Of a DNA stretch of 64,000 bases, positions 22,870-33,970 are shown one piece after another (position 1 is the stretch's first letter; every line of letters starts with the position of its first letter). The stretch is from Muscardinus avellanarius. Lineage: Eukaryota; Chordata; Mammalia; Rodentia; Gliridae. The stretch spans positions 31,104,826 through 31,168,825 of the forward strand of contig OY726561.1 of NCBI GenBank assembly GCA_963383645.1. Direction: 5' to 3'. The notes under the pieces are model-generated. The model saw only the letters and a list, made by a program, of their open reading frames with translations. It searched no databases and was not told where the DNA came from. The position numbers and the translations under genes were made by a program.

Positions 22870-23240
22870 ATTGCTTTTTTTCTTATTTATGTATTTTGTA
22901 TCATTGCATTGTAGTCATACAACTTAATAGGATACAAGATGGTAAAGGCATATATGCAAACATCATTTATTTAGCCCTTCCCCAATTTCCAACCATTACC
23001 GCTCTCCTCCCAGCTCTCATATTTGCCTTAATGACTGGCTTTGATATCTTTATAAATGTACAACATGTAAATTAAGGAATTTTCCTCTTATTTGATCATC
23101 TATGGTTTCTTCTTCTTTGTCTAGAGTTCCTCCTATGACCATCCCCCCACTAGGTTCCACATATTAGGAAGAAGACATGTTATTTTACTTGTTGTGATTT
23201 ACAAATCTCACTTAGCCTAATGTTTAAAATACAAATATGC
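22870..23240 (-). mobile_element. L1 3'-UTR fragment, antisense
   Basis: Landmarks are 'tgcattgtagtcatacaact', 'tacaagatggtaaaggca', 'tttagcccttcccc', 'cttaatgactggctttgata', 'gtctagagttcctcctatga' and 'aaatctcacttagcctaatg'. These are in the same order as in the other antisense L1 3' UTRs. ORF2 is absent. Confidence 0.85.
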
Positions 23241-23454
23241 AGACGTTTTTGTTTATATAAATATGTAATATATACAGTAATATCCAGCCTATGTTAGGCT
23301 CATAGGCAATATAATTCAATAGCATTAAAATCATATCAGAGATGAAAGAAAAATTAAAAAATTAAACAAGCAAAAGTTCTTACTTTTGAGTTCTATTTAT
23401 TATATTAAATTTACTTATTAATTGTTGAGTTTGTATTCATTTATTTTAATATTT

Positions 23455-24935
23455 TTAATTGGTTCATTTTAATTATACATCATAATGTGGTTTAGAGTGA
23501 TAGAAACCTATGCACCCACAGCACTTGGTGTGTTTTCCTCTCGATCCCATTCCACTCCTTTCCACTCCCTGTACAGATTACTGAGATTGGTACTGATGAC
23601 TATAATGGTACATAGTATTATTTCAACTGTTTTCTTCATCAGTCTACTTTTCCCCCTTTTTACTTTTCTCCCCAAAAACCCTTTCAGGTTTTTACTGATA
23701 TTTTACCTCATTTATCTAAAGACTTTTAGTTCCTAATTTCTCTGTAGTTTCAACATATGAGATAAAATATAGGACCCTTTATTTTCTAAGACTGGCTAAT
23801 CTCATATAGAAAAAAGATTCTCTACTTCCATTATCTTCCTGCAAAAGATGTAATATTGTTCTTCCTTATGATAAGTATAATTCCATTGTGTTTATGTACC
23901 ACTTAATGGACACCTAGGTGGGCTTCATAATTTGGCTATTGCAAATTGTACTGCTATAAACATGGTTATGCATTTGTCAACATACTATTAGAATTTCAAC
24001 TCCTTTGAAAATGTATTAAGGAAAGGTATACCTAGATCTTATGGCTGTTCCACTCCCCATCTTCTGTGTAACTTCTTCACTGATCTCCATAGTGGCTACA
24101 CTGATATGTAAATTTCAACAACAGTGTTTAAGAGTTCTTTGCTAATATCCTTGACAGAATTTATTACTGTTTGTACTTTAGATTATTGCCATTCTAACTG
24201 AAGTTAGATGATATCTCAGTATAGTTTTAAAGGTCATTTCTCTGATTGCTCAGATGACCATTTTTAATATACTTTTGGTTATTTTTTCTTTTTCTGTGAA
24301 GTACTCAATTTAATTGCCCAATTTATTAAGTTATTTGGTTTTTAAGAGTTATGTTTTTAAGTTCCTTGTTTATTATAGGTATTAGTCTTATCAGAAGAGT
24401 AGCTAACAAAGATTTTTTTTTTAATTTCCCATTCTGTACACTTACTCTTCAGATTCTTGTCTTCTTTGCCGCATAGATCTATTTTGATTTCATGACATAC
24501 TATTTATTGATTCTTATTTTTATAACCTTAGCTTTGGGGATGTAATTTAGGAATTCTCCACCAGTATTAGAGAGTTGGTCCTCTTCTAAGAACTGTATTT
24601 GGTCTAATTCTTAGACTTTTATCCATCTCAAGTTAACTTTTGTGCAAGGTGAATGATTGGGAACTGATTCCATTCTTCTGTGTATGGGTAACCCATGTAC
24701 CAGACACCATTTGTCAAAAAGGTTTATCTTTTCTCCAGTGTATATATTGGCATCTTTGTTAAACAGCTACTGGCAACACAAGTATGGGGATTTGTTTCTG
24801 TACCTTCTGTTCAATTCCAATAGTCTATGCATCAGTTTTGTCCCAATACCATGTCATTTTTGTTACTATATCTTTGTAGTATAATTTGAAATCAGGTATT
24901 GTAATGCTTCCAGGTTGTATTACAATGCCAGTTAA
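23455..24935 (-). mobile_element. Long decayed L1, antisense (3' UTR plus ORF2 C-terminus)
   Basis: The 3' UTR (about 23,455-23,870) is followed by ORF2-derived DNA. Recognisable landmarks are 'ataattccattgtgtttatg', 'atggacacctaggtgggctt', 'attgccattctaactgaagt', 'aggtattagtcttatcagaa' and 'caagttaacttttgtgcaag'. Stops and indels break the frame everywhere, so it is a dead copy. It reaches further into ORF2 than the young copy at 33.8 kb. Confidence 0.88.
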
Positions 24936-25159
24936 ACTCATAATTCCTAACTGTAATGTCTACATTCATGAATATTTATGGTAGAATAATCATCTAAAGG
25001 GCACATATTGGTGAAATAATAACAAAATCATTTCAGAAAAAGCTGGTTCATAATACTATAATATAGCATGATCAACATTGTTGAATTTTTATAAAAACAA
25101 AATTTCTGACTTTTCTCTATTGATGTGTATATGTATTTCAGTAGTTCTAGTTTTCCCTT
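24936..25159. other. Unique AT-rich DNA
   Basis: I see nothing recognisable here. Confidence 0.5.
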
Positions 25160-25198
25160 AATCAATAGCATAAGAGACAGGAATTAGGTCTATTGATA
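25160..25198 (+). repeat. Short diverged duplication, copy 1 (LTR-adjacent)
   Basis: 'aatcaatagcataagagaca' through 'ggtctattgata' recurs at 26,417-26,456 with about five differences over 40 bases. Copy 1 lies immediately left of the solo LTR, and the similarity appears to resume on the far side of that LTR. Confidence 0.75.
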
Positions 25199-25200
25199 AT

Positions 25201-25589
25201 TGTCTCAGTCAACACTCTCACTATTATAATTCAAAGCAACTGACCATACAACTTAGACAAAATTTTATTTTCTCATAGCTTTTTGAAGTCCTTGCAAAGC
25301 ACTGTTCATATATCTCAAAGCATAGTGGCAGAAAGCAGAGAGAGGGAGAGAGCATGACTCTGCTCTGAGATCATGGGGGCCAAAGTAGAAAGCAAGCAAG
25401 CAAACAGAAGGATTCAAAGACATAAGGATAATGCTTAAGGCTATGCACCCAGGAGCTCACCTGGACACATCATACCCCACCTGCCTAGGTTATCACCATC
25501 ATAATGGATTTCTCTACTGATGAGATTACAGCCTTCATTATTTAACTCTATCAACCCTGAGCTCCTCTGGGGACATTCTTTATTTGGCA
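25201..25589 (-). mobile_element. MaLR-like solo LTR with 5-bp TSD, antisense
   Basis: The LTR runs TG...CA, from 'tgtctcagtcaacac' to 'ctttatttggca', 389 bp. It is flanked by the perfect 5-bp duplication ATAAT at 25,196-25,200 and 25,590-25,594; five bases is the duplication length known for ERVL/MaLR integration. The interior matches the other three LTRs ('ctgaccatacaacttagaca', the 'gagagagggagagag' block, 'gagctcctctggggacatt'). A lone LTR implies recombination between the two LTRs of an earlier provirus. Confidence 0.9.
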
Positions 25590-25621
25590 ATAATGACAAA
25601 AACTTTTGTTTTACTTAATTA

Positions 25622-25702
25622 TTTTTGTGCTGCTGTGGATTGATCCCAAGATCTTACACTTGCAAATGCAAGTGTTCTACCACTGAGCTATACTTCAACC
25701 CA
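25622..25702 (-). mobile_element. ID-type element, antisense
   Basis: 'tgtggattgatcccaagatc' followed by 'gtgttctaccactgagctat' and 'acttcaaccc' is the reverse complement of an ID body, with the B box at left and the A box at right. It is mildly diverged. Confidence 0.85.
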
Positions 25703-26416
25703 ATACAATTTTATATAATCACTGTGGATAGAATGGTATGCAGTCCAATGAAGAGTAGAAAACTCTGAACCAGAATTAATCCAGTTTTAATTTGGCTGTA
25801 TTCTGTAATTTGCGAGTGTGGGAAATGTATAAATTACTATTAGGACTAGAGTAACCATTTTTCTATAGAATAGACATAGCCAATTCTGAAGCATAATACA
25901 ATTTCTGAAACCCCAGGAATTTGAAGACCACATTTTAGTAAGTGTTGCTGCTGGTACCCATGGTACCTTAATAGTTAACAAGGTACTTATAATGACAAGA
26001 CACTTTGAAATACTCAGTGTAATACTTAAAATTGATTATTAAATTGCATTGATGCACTATCTTAGGATCTCTAGACACTTATTGAACTGGAGAAATCTAA
26101 GTCACAGTAACCGTTTTCATTTCTGTCATTGAGATAGTGAACATAATATTTGCAGATTCTCTCCTTCCTCGGTAGTAAAAAAATTGAAAATAGCCCACTC
26201 AAAAGGAAATACTGACATCTGAAGAGCAAGTGATTGATCTTCAAGTGGGATACATTAAAAGAGCTCAAAGCACATTATAAATGCAACTAATTGCAGTGTT
26301 AAAATTAATGAACTGGCAAAATTCTATCATTAGTTTGGACACTGAAATACAATGCTTCCAAAAAAGAATTGAAAAATTGCATTAATATACTTTAATATTG
26401 TTGCATTATTTTCTCT
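25703..26416. other. Unique intergenic DNA
   Basis: The minus-strand frames at 25,787-25,981 and 26,071-26,268 have no recognised domain. No repeat was identified. Confidence 0.5.
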
Positions 26417-26490
26417 AATCAATAGAATAAGAGACATGAGTTGAGGTCTATTGATATTCAAATTTTACTTTACTTACTTGTAGGCTGAGG
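26417..26490 (+). repeat. Short diverged duplication, copy 2 (candidate empty site of the LTR)
   Basis: The first 40 bases match 25,160-25,198. The following 'attcaaattttactttactt' resembles the DNA beyond the LTR ('gacaaaaacttttgttttac' from 25,595), with no LTR in between. This would make it a duplicate preserving the pre-insertion arrangement. Confidence 0.55.
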
Positions 26491-26707
26491 GAAGAAGGAC
26501 AGTGATAGACTGCTTTTCTAGCTTGTGTGAAGCTCAATCCTCAATACAGCTTATAAATAAATGTATGGTAGTTTGCTACTGCGAAAAAATAAACTGTAAG
26601 AAATGTATCTAGATATTCAAAGTATAACTCTTTATAGAGATGTTTTGAAAAGACAGTATAAGTTTTGGGCTAAATAGAAATAATCATTTATGTCTGTACA
26701 TATATAT
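26491..26707. other. Unique AT-rich DNA
   Basis: I see no feature here. Confidence 0.5.
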
Positions 26708-26912
26708 GTGGTACTAGGAATTGAACACAGGGAGGTTCTACTTCTGAGCTATACCCCAACCCTATTTTATTTTTTATTAAAACCATTAATTGTTTACTCA
26801 GTGTCTCACTAAGTAGATGAGGGCCTTGCTAAGCTGCTGAGGCTGGCAGAAACCTGTGATACTCCTGTCTCATCCTCCCATGTACAAGAATTAGAGGTAT
26901 GTGAGCACAAGT
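26708..26912 (-). mobile_element. B1/ID SINE (older subtype), antisense
   Basis: 'gtggtactaggaattgaaca' (reversed ID half), then the linker region with a small insertion ('aaccattaattgtttactca'), then 'taagctgctgaggctggcag' and a diverged 7SL-like end near 26,912. It is old. Confidence 0.85.
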
Positions 26913-27346
26913 TTTTATATGGTGTAAAACTCATCTGTTCTAGATATATTGTATAGACTCCAGGACTCATAGCCAACCTGTTAAAAGGAAGAAATACAAC
27001 TTTGTCTATTAAATCTTTTAAGTCACTAAGAGTTGAAGAATGTTGAATGCTACAATATAATTTTATTATACTGAATGAGACAATAATGTAGTGGCAATGC
27101 TCTTTGGAAGATGCTGATCTCTGAGTATTTGGAATTTATTTGAAATTTTTTTTTGCCATAACCTCAATATCTAGCCCATGTTTAAAGTGTAGAAGATTAT
27201 TTGTTAATGAAAAACAAACAAATAATCAACAGTAGATTTAAAAAAAATAAACAGACCCTTGAAAGTGGCTTTTTAATTTTATTTTTATATGTATCATATT
27301 GAAAATGGAATACATTCACACAGTACTCGATGCTCCCCCTCAGGCA
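26913..27346. other. Unique AT-rich DNA
   Basis: I see no gene or clear repeat here. Confidence 0.5.
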
Positions 27347-27487
27347 ATCATGGGAAGGAGGAATGGGGAGGAAAGAGGGGGGGATCAGGTAAGGGCTAAA
27401 TAAGTGATATGTGCATGTATGACTCCACAAGTCTTTTATCCCATTAAGATGTATGACTAAAATGCACCCAAAAAATTTATAAAAAAA
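27347..27487 (+). mobile_element. L1 3'-UTR terminus, sense
   Basis: The G/A-rich 3'-UTR tract ('gggaaggaggaatgggg', 'gagggggggatcaggtaag'), 'tttatcccattaagatgtat' and 'aaaatgcaccc' plus an A-rich tail match other L1 ends in the window. The copy is strongly 5' truncated. Confidence 0.87.
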
Positions 27488-27576
27488 GAATTAACAAGCG
27501 GGAGGGCATCAAACTAAAAAGTTTCTGCTCATCAAAGGAAAATGGCTCTTTAAAAAGCCAATGAAGTTGATAAAAT
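27488..27576 (+). mobile_element. L1 ORF2 scrap, sense
   Basis: 'catcaaactaaaaagtttct' and 'gctcatcaaaggaaaatg' match the ORF2 stretch that codes for the KLKSFC-like motif, in sense orientation. The scrap lies directly behind the tail of the preceding L1 end, so either two L1s abut or one is rearranged. Confidence 0.65.
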
Positions 27577-27585
27577 ATTAAGGAT

Positions 27586-27795
27586 TGCTGGGCATGTTGG
27601 CACAAGCTTGTAATCCCAGTATTTTGGAGGCTGAGACAAGAGGATCCCAGGCTCATATCCATACTCAGCTACTTAGTGAGGCCCTCTGCAAGTTAGTGTG
27701 ACTCTGTTTCAAAATAAAGAATTAAAATGGGGCTGGGGATGTAGCTTGGAGGTAGAATGCCAGTAGGCTCAGTCTCTACTTCCACAAAAATAAAG
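27586..27795 (+). mobile_element. B1/ID SINE (older subtype) with TSD
   Basis: The sense copy starts 'gctgggcatgttggcacaag' and carries 'cagctacttagtgaggccct' and the ID half 'ggggctggggatgtagcttgg'. The direct repeat 'attaaggat' at 27,577-27,585 and 27,796-27,804 flanks it. It inserted into the L1 ORF2 scrap or right at its edge. Confidence 0.92.
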
Positions 27796-27884
27796 ATTAA
27801 GGATAAACAACAAGAATAAAAAGGCCAATAGTAATTGCAAGTTATGATGGTACTATAAAAATAAGACACTTCCGTGTGCTTTTC

Positions 27885-28040
27885 ATGCATTGCCATATTT
27901 AATTATCATTTATATATACACATATATGTGAATATATGTATATAACATATATATTCATATTATTCTGGTTTCACAGACAAGGAAATAAAACAAAATTTTC
28001 ATTCTAGCAAGAATAAAATGTACAGTATCCTAAAACTGAT
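27885..28040 (+). repeat. Ancient MIR/L2-like remnant with internal TA-rich insertion
   Basis: 'gccatatttaattatcattt' and 'ggtttcacagacaaggaaat' resemble the two sides of the ancient 'tttaatcctcac...ccattttacagatgaggaaac' signature, separated by an expanded TATA-rich stretch at about 27,910-27,960. Family assignment is uncertain. Confidence 0.4.
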
Positions 28041-28714
28041 CCAATCATTAAAATATGAATAAAGTAAAAGAAAACTTTCTCAGGACTCTAGAGTATTAGA
28101 AGCTGTTTCATTGTTCTACTTTCCACAGTGCCAGATAAGTGACTATATTATACCCTAAAATACAAAGGAAATTTTGTATAATGAAATGTTTATAGAGATT
28201 CCTAAAAGAGAAGCTCATAGGTTGATCACCACAGGGGGTAACTTCCGATTTTTTTTCTGAGGTTAAAAATAAAACAGTCTTGCTTGAACAAATAAAGCCC
28301 TCAGTGCCCCTGTAAGATGTAAAATACAAAAACAAAAGCATAATCTCTTGACTTAAACAGCCTTTCACAAGTGCTGAAAGTAATTTTATTTTTACTTGTG
28401 AATTTTTTCTTGCTCATCCATGCTAGCCTAAAATTTCCATGTGCATATTTATTTAAATCTTGACTTGGCCTTGAACCTAATTACTTTTTTGGTTAAAGGT
28501 GTTGAATCACAGTGATCAATCTCATGTACCCGGTGGTAAATGCTGGGCTTCCATATGTCGATCTACAATTTTAACTTGGCATTTGCATAGAGGTGATACC
28601 TGCAGACATTTCTGTAATTGTGCATTCAGGGGTGACAGCTCTTTTTCCTTCCAGTTAAAATCAAATATTCTTCTTCACTTATATGCTTACTGTCTTACTA
28701 TTTTTGCCACTTAT
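28041..28714. other. Unique intergenic DNA
   Basis: The frames at 28,108-28,368 (minus) and 28,499-28,744 (plus) have no recognised domain. No young repeat is present. Confidence 0.45.
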
Positions 28715-28990
28715 GTAACCAACTACCATAATTTTAGAACTTAGCCCAAACAAATGTATCTTTTCACAGTTCTGTGGTTCATAAATCTGGTCTTGGTCTC
28801 ACTCAACTAAAATCAAGTTGTCAGGAAGCTATATCTCTCTCTGGAGGCTCTATGGAAGAATCTATTTCCTGCTCATTTGGTTTTGTTGACAGAATTTAGT
28901 TGCTTAATTTTTTTAGGTCCAAGTTACCTATTTTCTTGCTGGCTGAGAACTATTAGCCATTTACTGCTACTTGAAGTGGCCACATTCCAA
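28715..28990 (-). mobile_element. MLT1-like LTR remnant, antisense
   Basis: The sequence 'aactaccataattttagaac', 'cacagttctgtggttcataa', 'ggtctcactcaactaaaatc' and 'tctctctggaggctctatgg' follows the ancient MLT1 (ERVL-MaLR) LTR consensus in reverse, as I remember it. Its end is interrupted by the SINE that follows. Confidence 0.65.
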
Positions 28991-29209
28991 GCCAGGTGTA
29001 GTAGCACACACCATAATCCCAGCATTTGGGAGACTGAGACAGGAGGATAGCAGTTAGCAAACAGCTTCAGCCACTTAGTGAGGCATTTTGCAATTTAGCA
29101 AGATCTTGTTTCAAAATAAAGAATAATAAATAGGGCTGGAGGTGTGGCTTGGAAGTAGAATGTCCCTGGGTTCCATCCAGTACCAAAAAAAAAAAAAAAA
29201 AAAGAAAAG
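28991..29209 (+). mobile_element. B1/ID SINE (older subtype) with long A-tail
   Basis: The copy runs from 'gccaggtgtagtagcacaca' through 'cagccacttagtgaggcatt' and the ID half 'gggctggaggtgtggcttgg' to a run of about 19 A. The flanks 'tggccacattccaa' (28,977-28,990) and 'ttgccataatccaa' (29,210-29,223) look like a diverged target-site duplication. Confidence 0.92.
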
Positions 29210-29223
29210 TTGCCATAATCCAA

Positions 29224-29784
29224 GGTTTTGGTCAATTTTCTTCCAAGTACAAAGTTAGCAAGTGGTAATGAAAGAACTGGGAATGAAGTCTTTCTTAATT
29301 CAAATTTCTTTGATTCACCTTTCTTTTTTTCAGTTTTAAGAACTCATTGCAATACAATGGGCACAGCCACATAAATATGTATAATCTTCCCATCTGAAGG
29401 TTTTTTATCTTTAATCACATTTGCAAAATCCTATCATATTTTTTCAAATTGAAGATATTTGAAAGTTGTGGGGAATTTGGATATCTTTATGAGGGAGTTA
29501 CTTTACCCATCTTAGCTAATGAGATTCTTTTTCTTTTTCTTAGAAGTATTTAGACTTGCTTATATCAGTACAAAAATGATTTCAAGAAATTATTCCACAT
29601 AGGGATTTTAATTTTATTTACTCACTTGTTTTTTATTTTATTCCATTTACTGTAATACCTTCTAAATTATACCCTAACATTCTCTTCTGTACAGCAGGAA
29701 ATCAGATGAAAACAGGTAGTCTCTTTTTAACAGCAATATCAATGTGTCACAGATATCTTTACTATTTGAAATCTAAAAAATCCT
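29224..29784. other. Unique intergenic DNA
   Basis: I see no recognisable feature here. Confidence 0.5.
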
Positions 29785-30445
29785 TCTCTCATCATTCCTT
29801 TTTCCCCCTCCCTACCTCATTCTCCAAATCCCCTTCCACTATCCCACTCATCTCTGTCCTTATCTGAAGTCACTTTTGTTTTTCAGTTTTTTTCTAGCTT
29901 TCACATATAAAAGAAATTATGTAAGCCTTTTCTTTCCATGACCAGATGATCTCACTTAGCTTCATATTTTCTAATTCTATCCATTTTTTTCTGCAGATGA
30001 CATAATTTTGTTGTTTATTATGGCTGAATAAAATTCCATCTTCTGTACATATTTCACTTTTGTTGATGGACACCTAGTCTGGTTATATAATTTTTGCATT
30101 GTAAATTGTGCTGCTATAAACATGAATATTCATGTGCCACTATAATATTGTGATTCTAATTCTTTTAAAAGGATACCAAGGAATAGTATAGCTGGGTCAT
30201 CTGGTGGTTCCATTTGTAGTCCATTGAGAAATCTCCATAATGATCTCTATAGTGGTTGTTACATTTTTCCATCCCACTAACAGTATATAAGTTCTTATTT
30301 TCCCACATCCTTACCAGAAGGTAGCAGGGTAGCATTTAAAGGGAAACACACCAAGTCCTCTGTGCATATATGTTTGTATGAATTTGAAACTTACTAGGAT
30401 GTATAGCTATAGTGCACCAATAAAAGTATTTTTAAAAGTCTTCTC
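29785..30445 (+). mobile_element. L1 with large 5' inversion (twin priming)
   Basis: 29,785-30,325 is antisense L1: the 3' UTR ('gatctcacttagcttcatat') and then the ORF2 end ('atggctgaataaaattccat', 'ttgttgatggacacctagtc', 'atctccataatgatctctat', 'cccacatccttaccag'). 30,350-30,445 is sense L1 3' terminus, ending 'gtgcaccaataaaag'. Opposite orientation of the 5' portion relative to the true 3' end fits twin priming. An alternative is two separate insertions. Confidence 0.8.
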
Positions 30446-31077
30446 TACATGATATTAAATAATGATTTTAAAAGACTTTAAAAAGGCGGGTCTTTATTTC
30501 TTTTTTCCAATATTATGAGCCACATAGACAACTCTCTCAGACAGCTCCTTACTTTGATGAACTTTTAGAATTAAGAGACTTATCCAAACCATGTTCTTAA
30601 AAAAGTTATCCTAAATGACATTCCCAAAGGTTTCTGTATTTCATCAAGCACATTTTTTACTGCACCACACAGGTGCTTTACCTGCTTGCCACCATTTCAA
30701 TTCAAGGAACAGTTGGAAGACCAAGACCATCCTAAACACCTGAGGAGTCTTTTAAACAATCCACACTTGCCTGCCCAGAGTCTTTGCCACATGCTATATT
30801 GGAGAGGAGATGCCAGGTATCAAGTGATTTTGATGTGTAGTGATACCTGAGAGCTGAAACTTGTCTGTTTATCCAAAATATTTATTTTAAATATTAAATA
30901 ATATCACCCTTTTGCTATAAGGGATTTATATACCATGTCTTGTTACTAAATATTTTATTTAGTCTTTAAGATTATTCTTAGAAAATACTTTAATACTTCT
31001 AATAAAGTACTTATGAGGGAAGATCTAAATATGTTAGAAAATTTGATATCACAAGATCTCTGGATGAGAAGTTAATA
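30446..31077. other. Unique intergenic DNA
   Basis: No gene or clear repeat was recognised here. Confidence 0.5.
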
Positions 31078-31170
31078 AATCTGGGTTTAAGTTCTTAATG
31101 TCCTACTACCTAGACTATAATTGTAGACATGATTTTACTTCTCTAGGTCTCCAAAAAGTGAAATTTAGAT
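31078..31170 (+). repeat. MIR-like remnant
   Basis: 'atctgggtttaagttcttaa' followed by 'gattttacttctctaggtct' matches the layout of the MIR core ('tctgggttcaaatcc ... acttctctgagcct'). It is ancient and diverged. Confidence 0.6.
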
Positions 31171-31529
31171 GACTATTTATATTTCTTGTTGATACCTCCC
31201 ATCCACTTAACCCTGATTTGTGCTACCCAGGAAGCACAGGAGAGAGCACTTTCCCTCAAAAGCATAAACTTGTTGAAAGAATCAACCCCATATAAAACAA
31301 CTGCTTCCAAAAAAAAGTTGCAGCATGAATGAAATTTATATTTAGCATCTGTTACAGGGCTCAGTTGCAGTGCTCAGCCAAAACTTGATGTAGGCACATA
31401 TCACTTTCATTATTCAGGGAAGAAAACAAAAAAGTAGGCTATGAATGTTCTTTAGACATATATATGTGATTGTTTAGATTTACAAGTTACTCCTAGACCT
31501 CACAAGGACTAGGGAGCCATGTTAGAGAC
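31171..31529. other. Unique intergenic DNA
   Basis: I see no recognisable feature here. Confidence 0.5.
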
Positions 31530-31800
31530 TGGTCTCTGTAATTGAGGAGGAGTTCCTCTGGGTGTGACTTTGGGGATTGTATATGGTCACTCCTCCCCTT
31601 TTTCCCTTTTTACTTCCTGTCTCCATGATGTGAGAGGAAGGCCCTTGAACTCTGTCTCTCACTCTCTGCTCCCTGTGCCACACCCTGAGCTCCATAGACA
31701 TCATCTGGCCTAACATGGACTGAACTGTGAGTAGATAAGTTTCCTTCTTCTAAATTATGGTTGAGAGGTGTTTGGAATTACAGTAGTGAGAATGGTTATT
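31530..31800 (+). mobile_element. MaLR-like LTR remnant, sense
   Basis: The 3' half of an LTR in sense orientation. It has 'ggtgtgactttggggattgt', a pyrimidine-rich stretch, 'ctgtctctcactctctgctc', 'tgagctccatagacatcatc' and 'atggactgaactgtgagtag', followed by a diverged poly(A)-signal region. The layout matches the 3' part of the MaLR-type LTR family, but termini were not located. Confidence 0.6.
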
Positions 31801-32279
31801 AAAAAACAAAATAGGTATGGTGATAAAGGGATTATCAAAAATTTAATGAAAGAATAGATTGGAAAGCTGAAACAAAGAAAATAACTGAAGATGGGCTTCT
31901 TAAGCTGGCACATGCTCTCCCTTGAACATTTATACTCACTTTTCTTTAATTATCGCAGCTTTTTCTCTGAAAAAGAATTGAAGATGACTCTAAAGTTCTA
32001 AAAAAAAAAAAATTGGGACTATTAGTACAATCCAGAATTTGAATGGTTTGGTTTAAAGCAAGCTAACTCTAGTATGGTAATGGGAGAACAACCATAAATA
32101 TTCTGTCTTTTCTGTGGAACAGTAAGTGATAATGAATGTGCAATGGTTATTGGCATAGAATTAAAAATGGCAACACTTGGCATTCTTCCTAGAGCTTTCA
32201 CTTTGATAGCAAATGAGTGGAGGCTATCAATTTCAAATGATGAGAAACATAAGTGTTAAAAAAAATGAAAATAAAGAGC
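31801..32279. other. Unique intergenic DNA
   Basis: I see no recognisable feature here. Confidence 0.5.
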
Positions 32280-32520
32280 CTTTCAGACAGTGGTTGAAGA
32301 AAGCTTCCTTGAGGAGGTGATAATTGAATATAGAAATGAATAGTGATAAGACATAAGCCTTAGAAATGTTCCAGGCAGAAGTCATTTAAGGTTTAAAGTC
32401 TCTAATTTTAGGACAAGTTTGCTTATTCCAGGAAGAGCAAGGTCAGTATGGCTGAAGTATAGAGTAAGACCTTGGAGATGAAGTCAGAGAAAAGCTGGGG
32501 CCTATAAACATTTATTCCAT
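32280..32520 (+). repeat. Ancient interspersed repeat, family not named
   Basis: 'gaagaaagcttccttgagga' and 'ggtgataattga' followed by 'gttccaggcagaagtcattt' and 'agcaaggtcagtatggctga' have the wording of an old placental-mammal repeat ('ggcttcc.tgaggaggtga ... ttccaggcag'). I recall the pattern but cannot name the family. Confidence 0.4.
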
Positions 32521-33797
32521 GACATAATATATGATTCATTCTAGACACATAAAATTTTGGAATGTATAAAGAGATGAAGTATACTTTGGTAAAATCCCTT
32601 GATTTTGCAGATGAAGAATGTGAAGCTGAGAACTCTGTATACATTAACCTAGTGTTGACTAAGTTTAAAATACCTAGAAATCAACACATCATCCTTTCTG
32701 TTACTTAGCAAAGTTCTTCAGAATGGTTTACTCATTTTCTCAAAACTAGCAGAAACATGGCTGCATCTAGGTATCTGAAACTATCAGTAAAAACTGTAAT
32801 TGTGATTTGGAAAGCATGAGTTTTTAACTATAAGCCATAGTTTTATCTTTTTTCTATTTTCTTTTCTCTGTAGTCATTTAATGTCAAAAGCAACCTTGAA
32901 GAGGGAAAAACAAAGATAGCCTCTCAGAAATGAGGTTGGGATCACTTTCCTTTGCTTTGCCAGGTGGTGCATATGGCAAATTATATCTGGAAACTAATCA
33001 TGCCTTTTACAAAAAATTTGCTAGTATGTTTCTGTAATACCTTTTAGGGTTTTGGAATTCTCTGTGTAATTATTGAGTCTTCTTTTCCCTTTAGTTATTT
33101 ATGTTTTCCCCATATTTTAAGCTTTTAAAAAATGAATATAACTAAAGAGATCCCAATATATGGCAATAACATTTATGGCATGGAAAAATCACATATTCCA
33201 AGTAATCATTCTATTTTTATGCTACAGTTTGTAATTAGATCATTTCTTTATTCATGTTTTCTGAATATTTTTGGTCAAATCACTCATTCAAAAGATTTCC
33301 AAATTAGTTTTCTCATTTTGCATGTTGGCACAAAATATCTTTTTGTCAACAAGGATTTAATCAATTTTTAAAAATCAACCTTTTTAAAAATAAGTACATT
33401 TTGCTAGGTATCCACTATTAGAAATCTTAGATATTGAAGGAATGCTACCTAAGAAGTTAGCTAATTTGGGGATTAGAGGTACTCCAATCTATTCCAGTAG
33501 TTGGAAAAATAGATTGCAATGAGAAATTTTGCTGAGATTAATGGTAAGAAGAATGGATAGCCTTGATTCTCAATACTCCATATTTTATTTCCTTCTTCCT
33601 TAAACAACTTAACAGGAAATTATTTGAAAAGACTTAAGACCAGAAAGAAGAAATGTTTTTATATAACTCTTCAAAGTGATTCTGTGTGACTCCCTAATTT
33701 TTTTATTACACCATGAAGAATATCTTTTAAGAAAAGATATTTGTTCAAGTTACACAAGTAAACAGAAAATCCCAATGCTGATATTATGATTTCTAGC
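32521..33797. other. Unique AT-rich intergenic DNA
   Basis: No gene or young repeat is present. The frame at 33,132-33,371 has no recognised domain. Confidence 0.5.
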
Positions 33798-33970
33798 ACA
33801 AAGTTGGTTTTCTTTTTTTTTTTTTGAAAGGAAAACAATACAGTTTTATTTTTTAATTTTTTTTTTATTGGTGCATTATATTCATACAACTTATTGGGGT
33901 AAAAAACTTGTGTGTACAAACATGTACTCATCGCTGATTTAACCCCTACCCAAATCCCACCCCATTCTCT

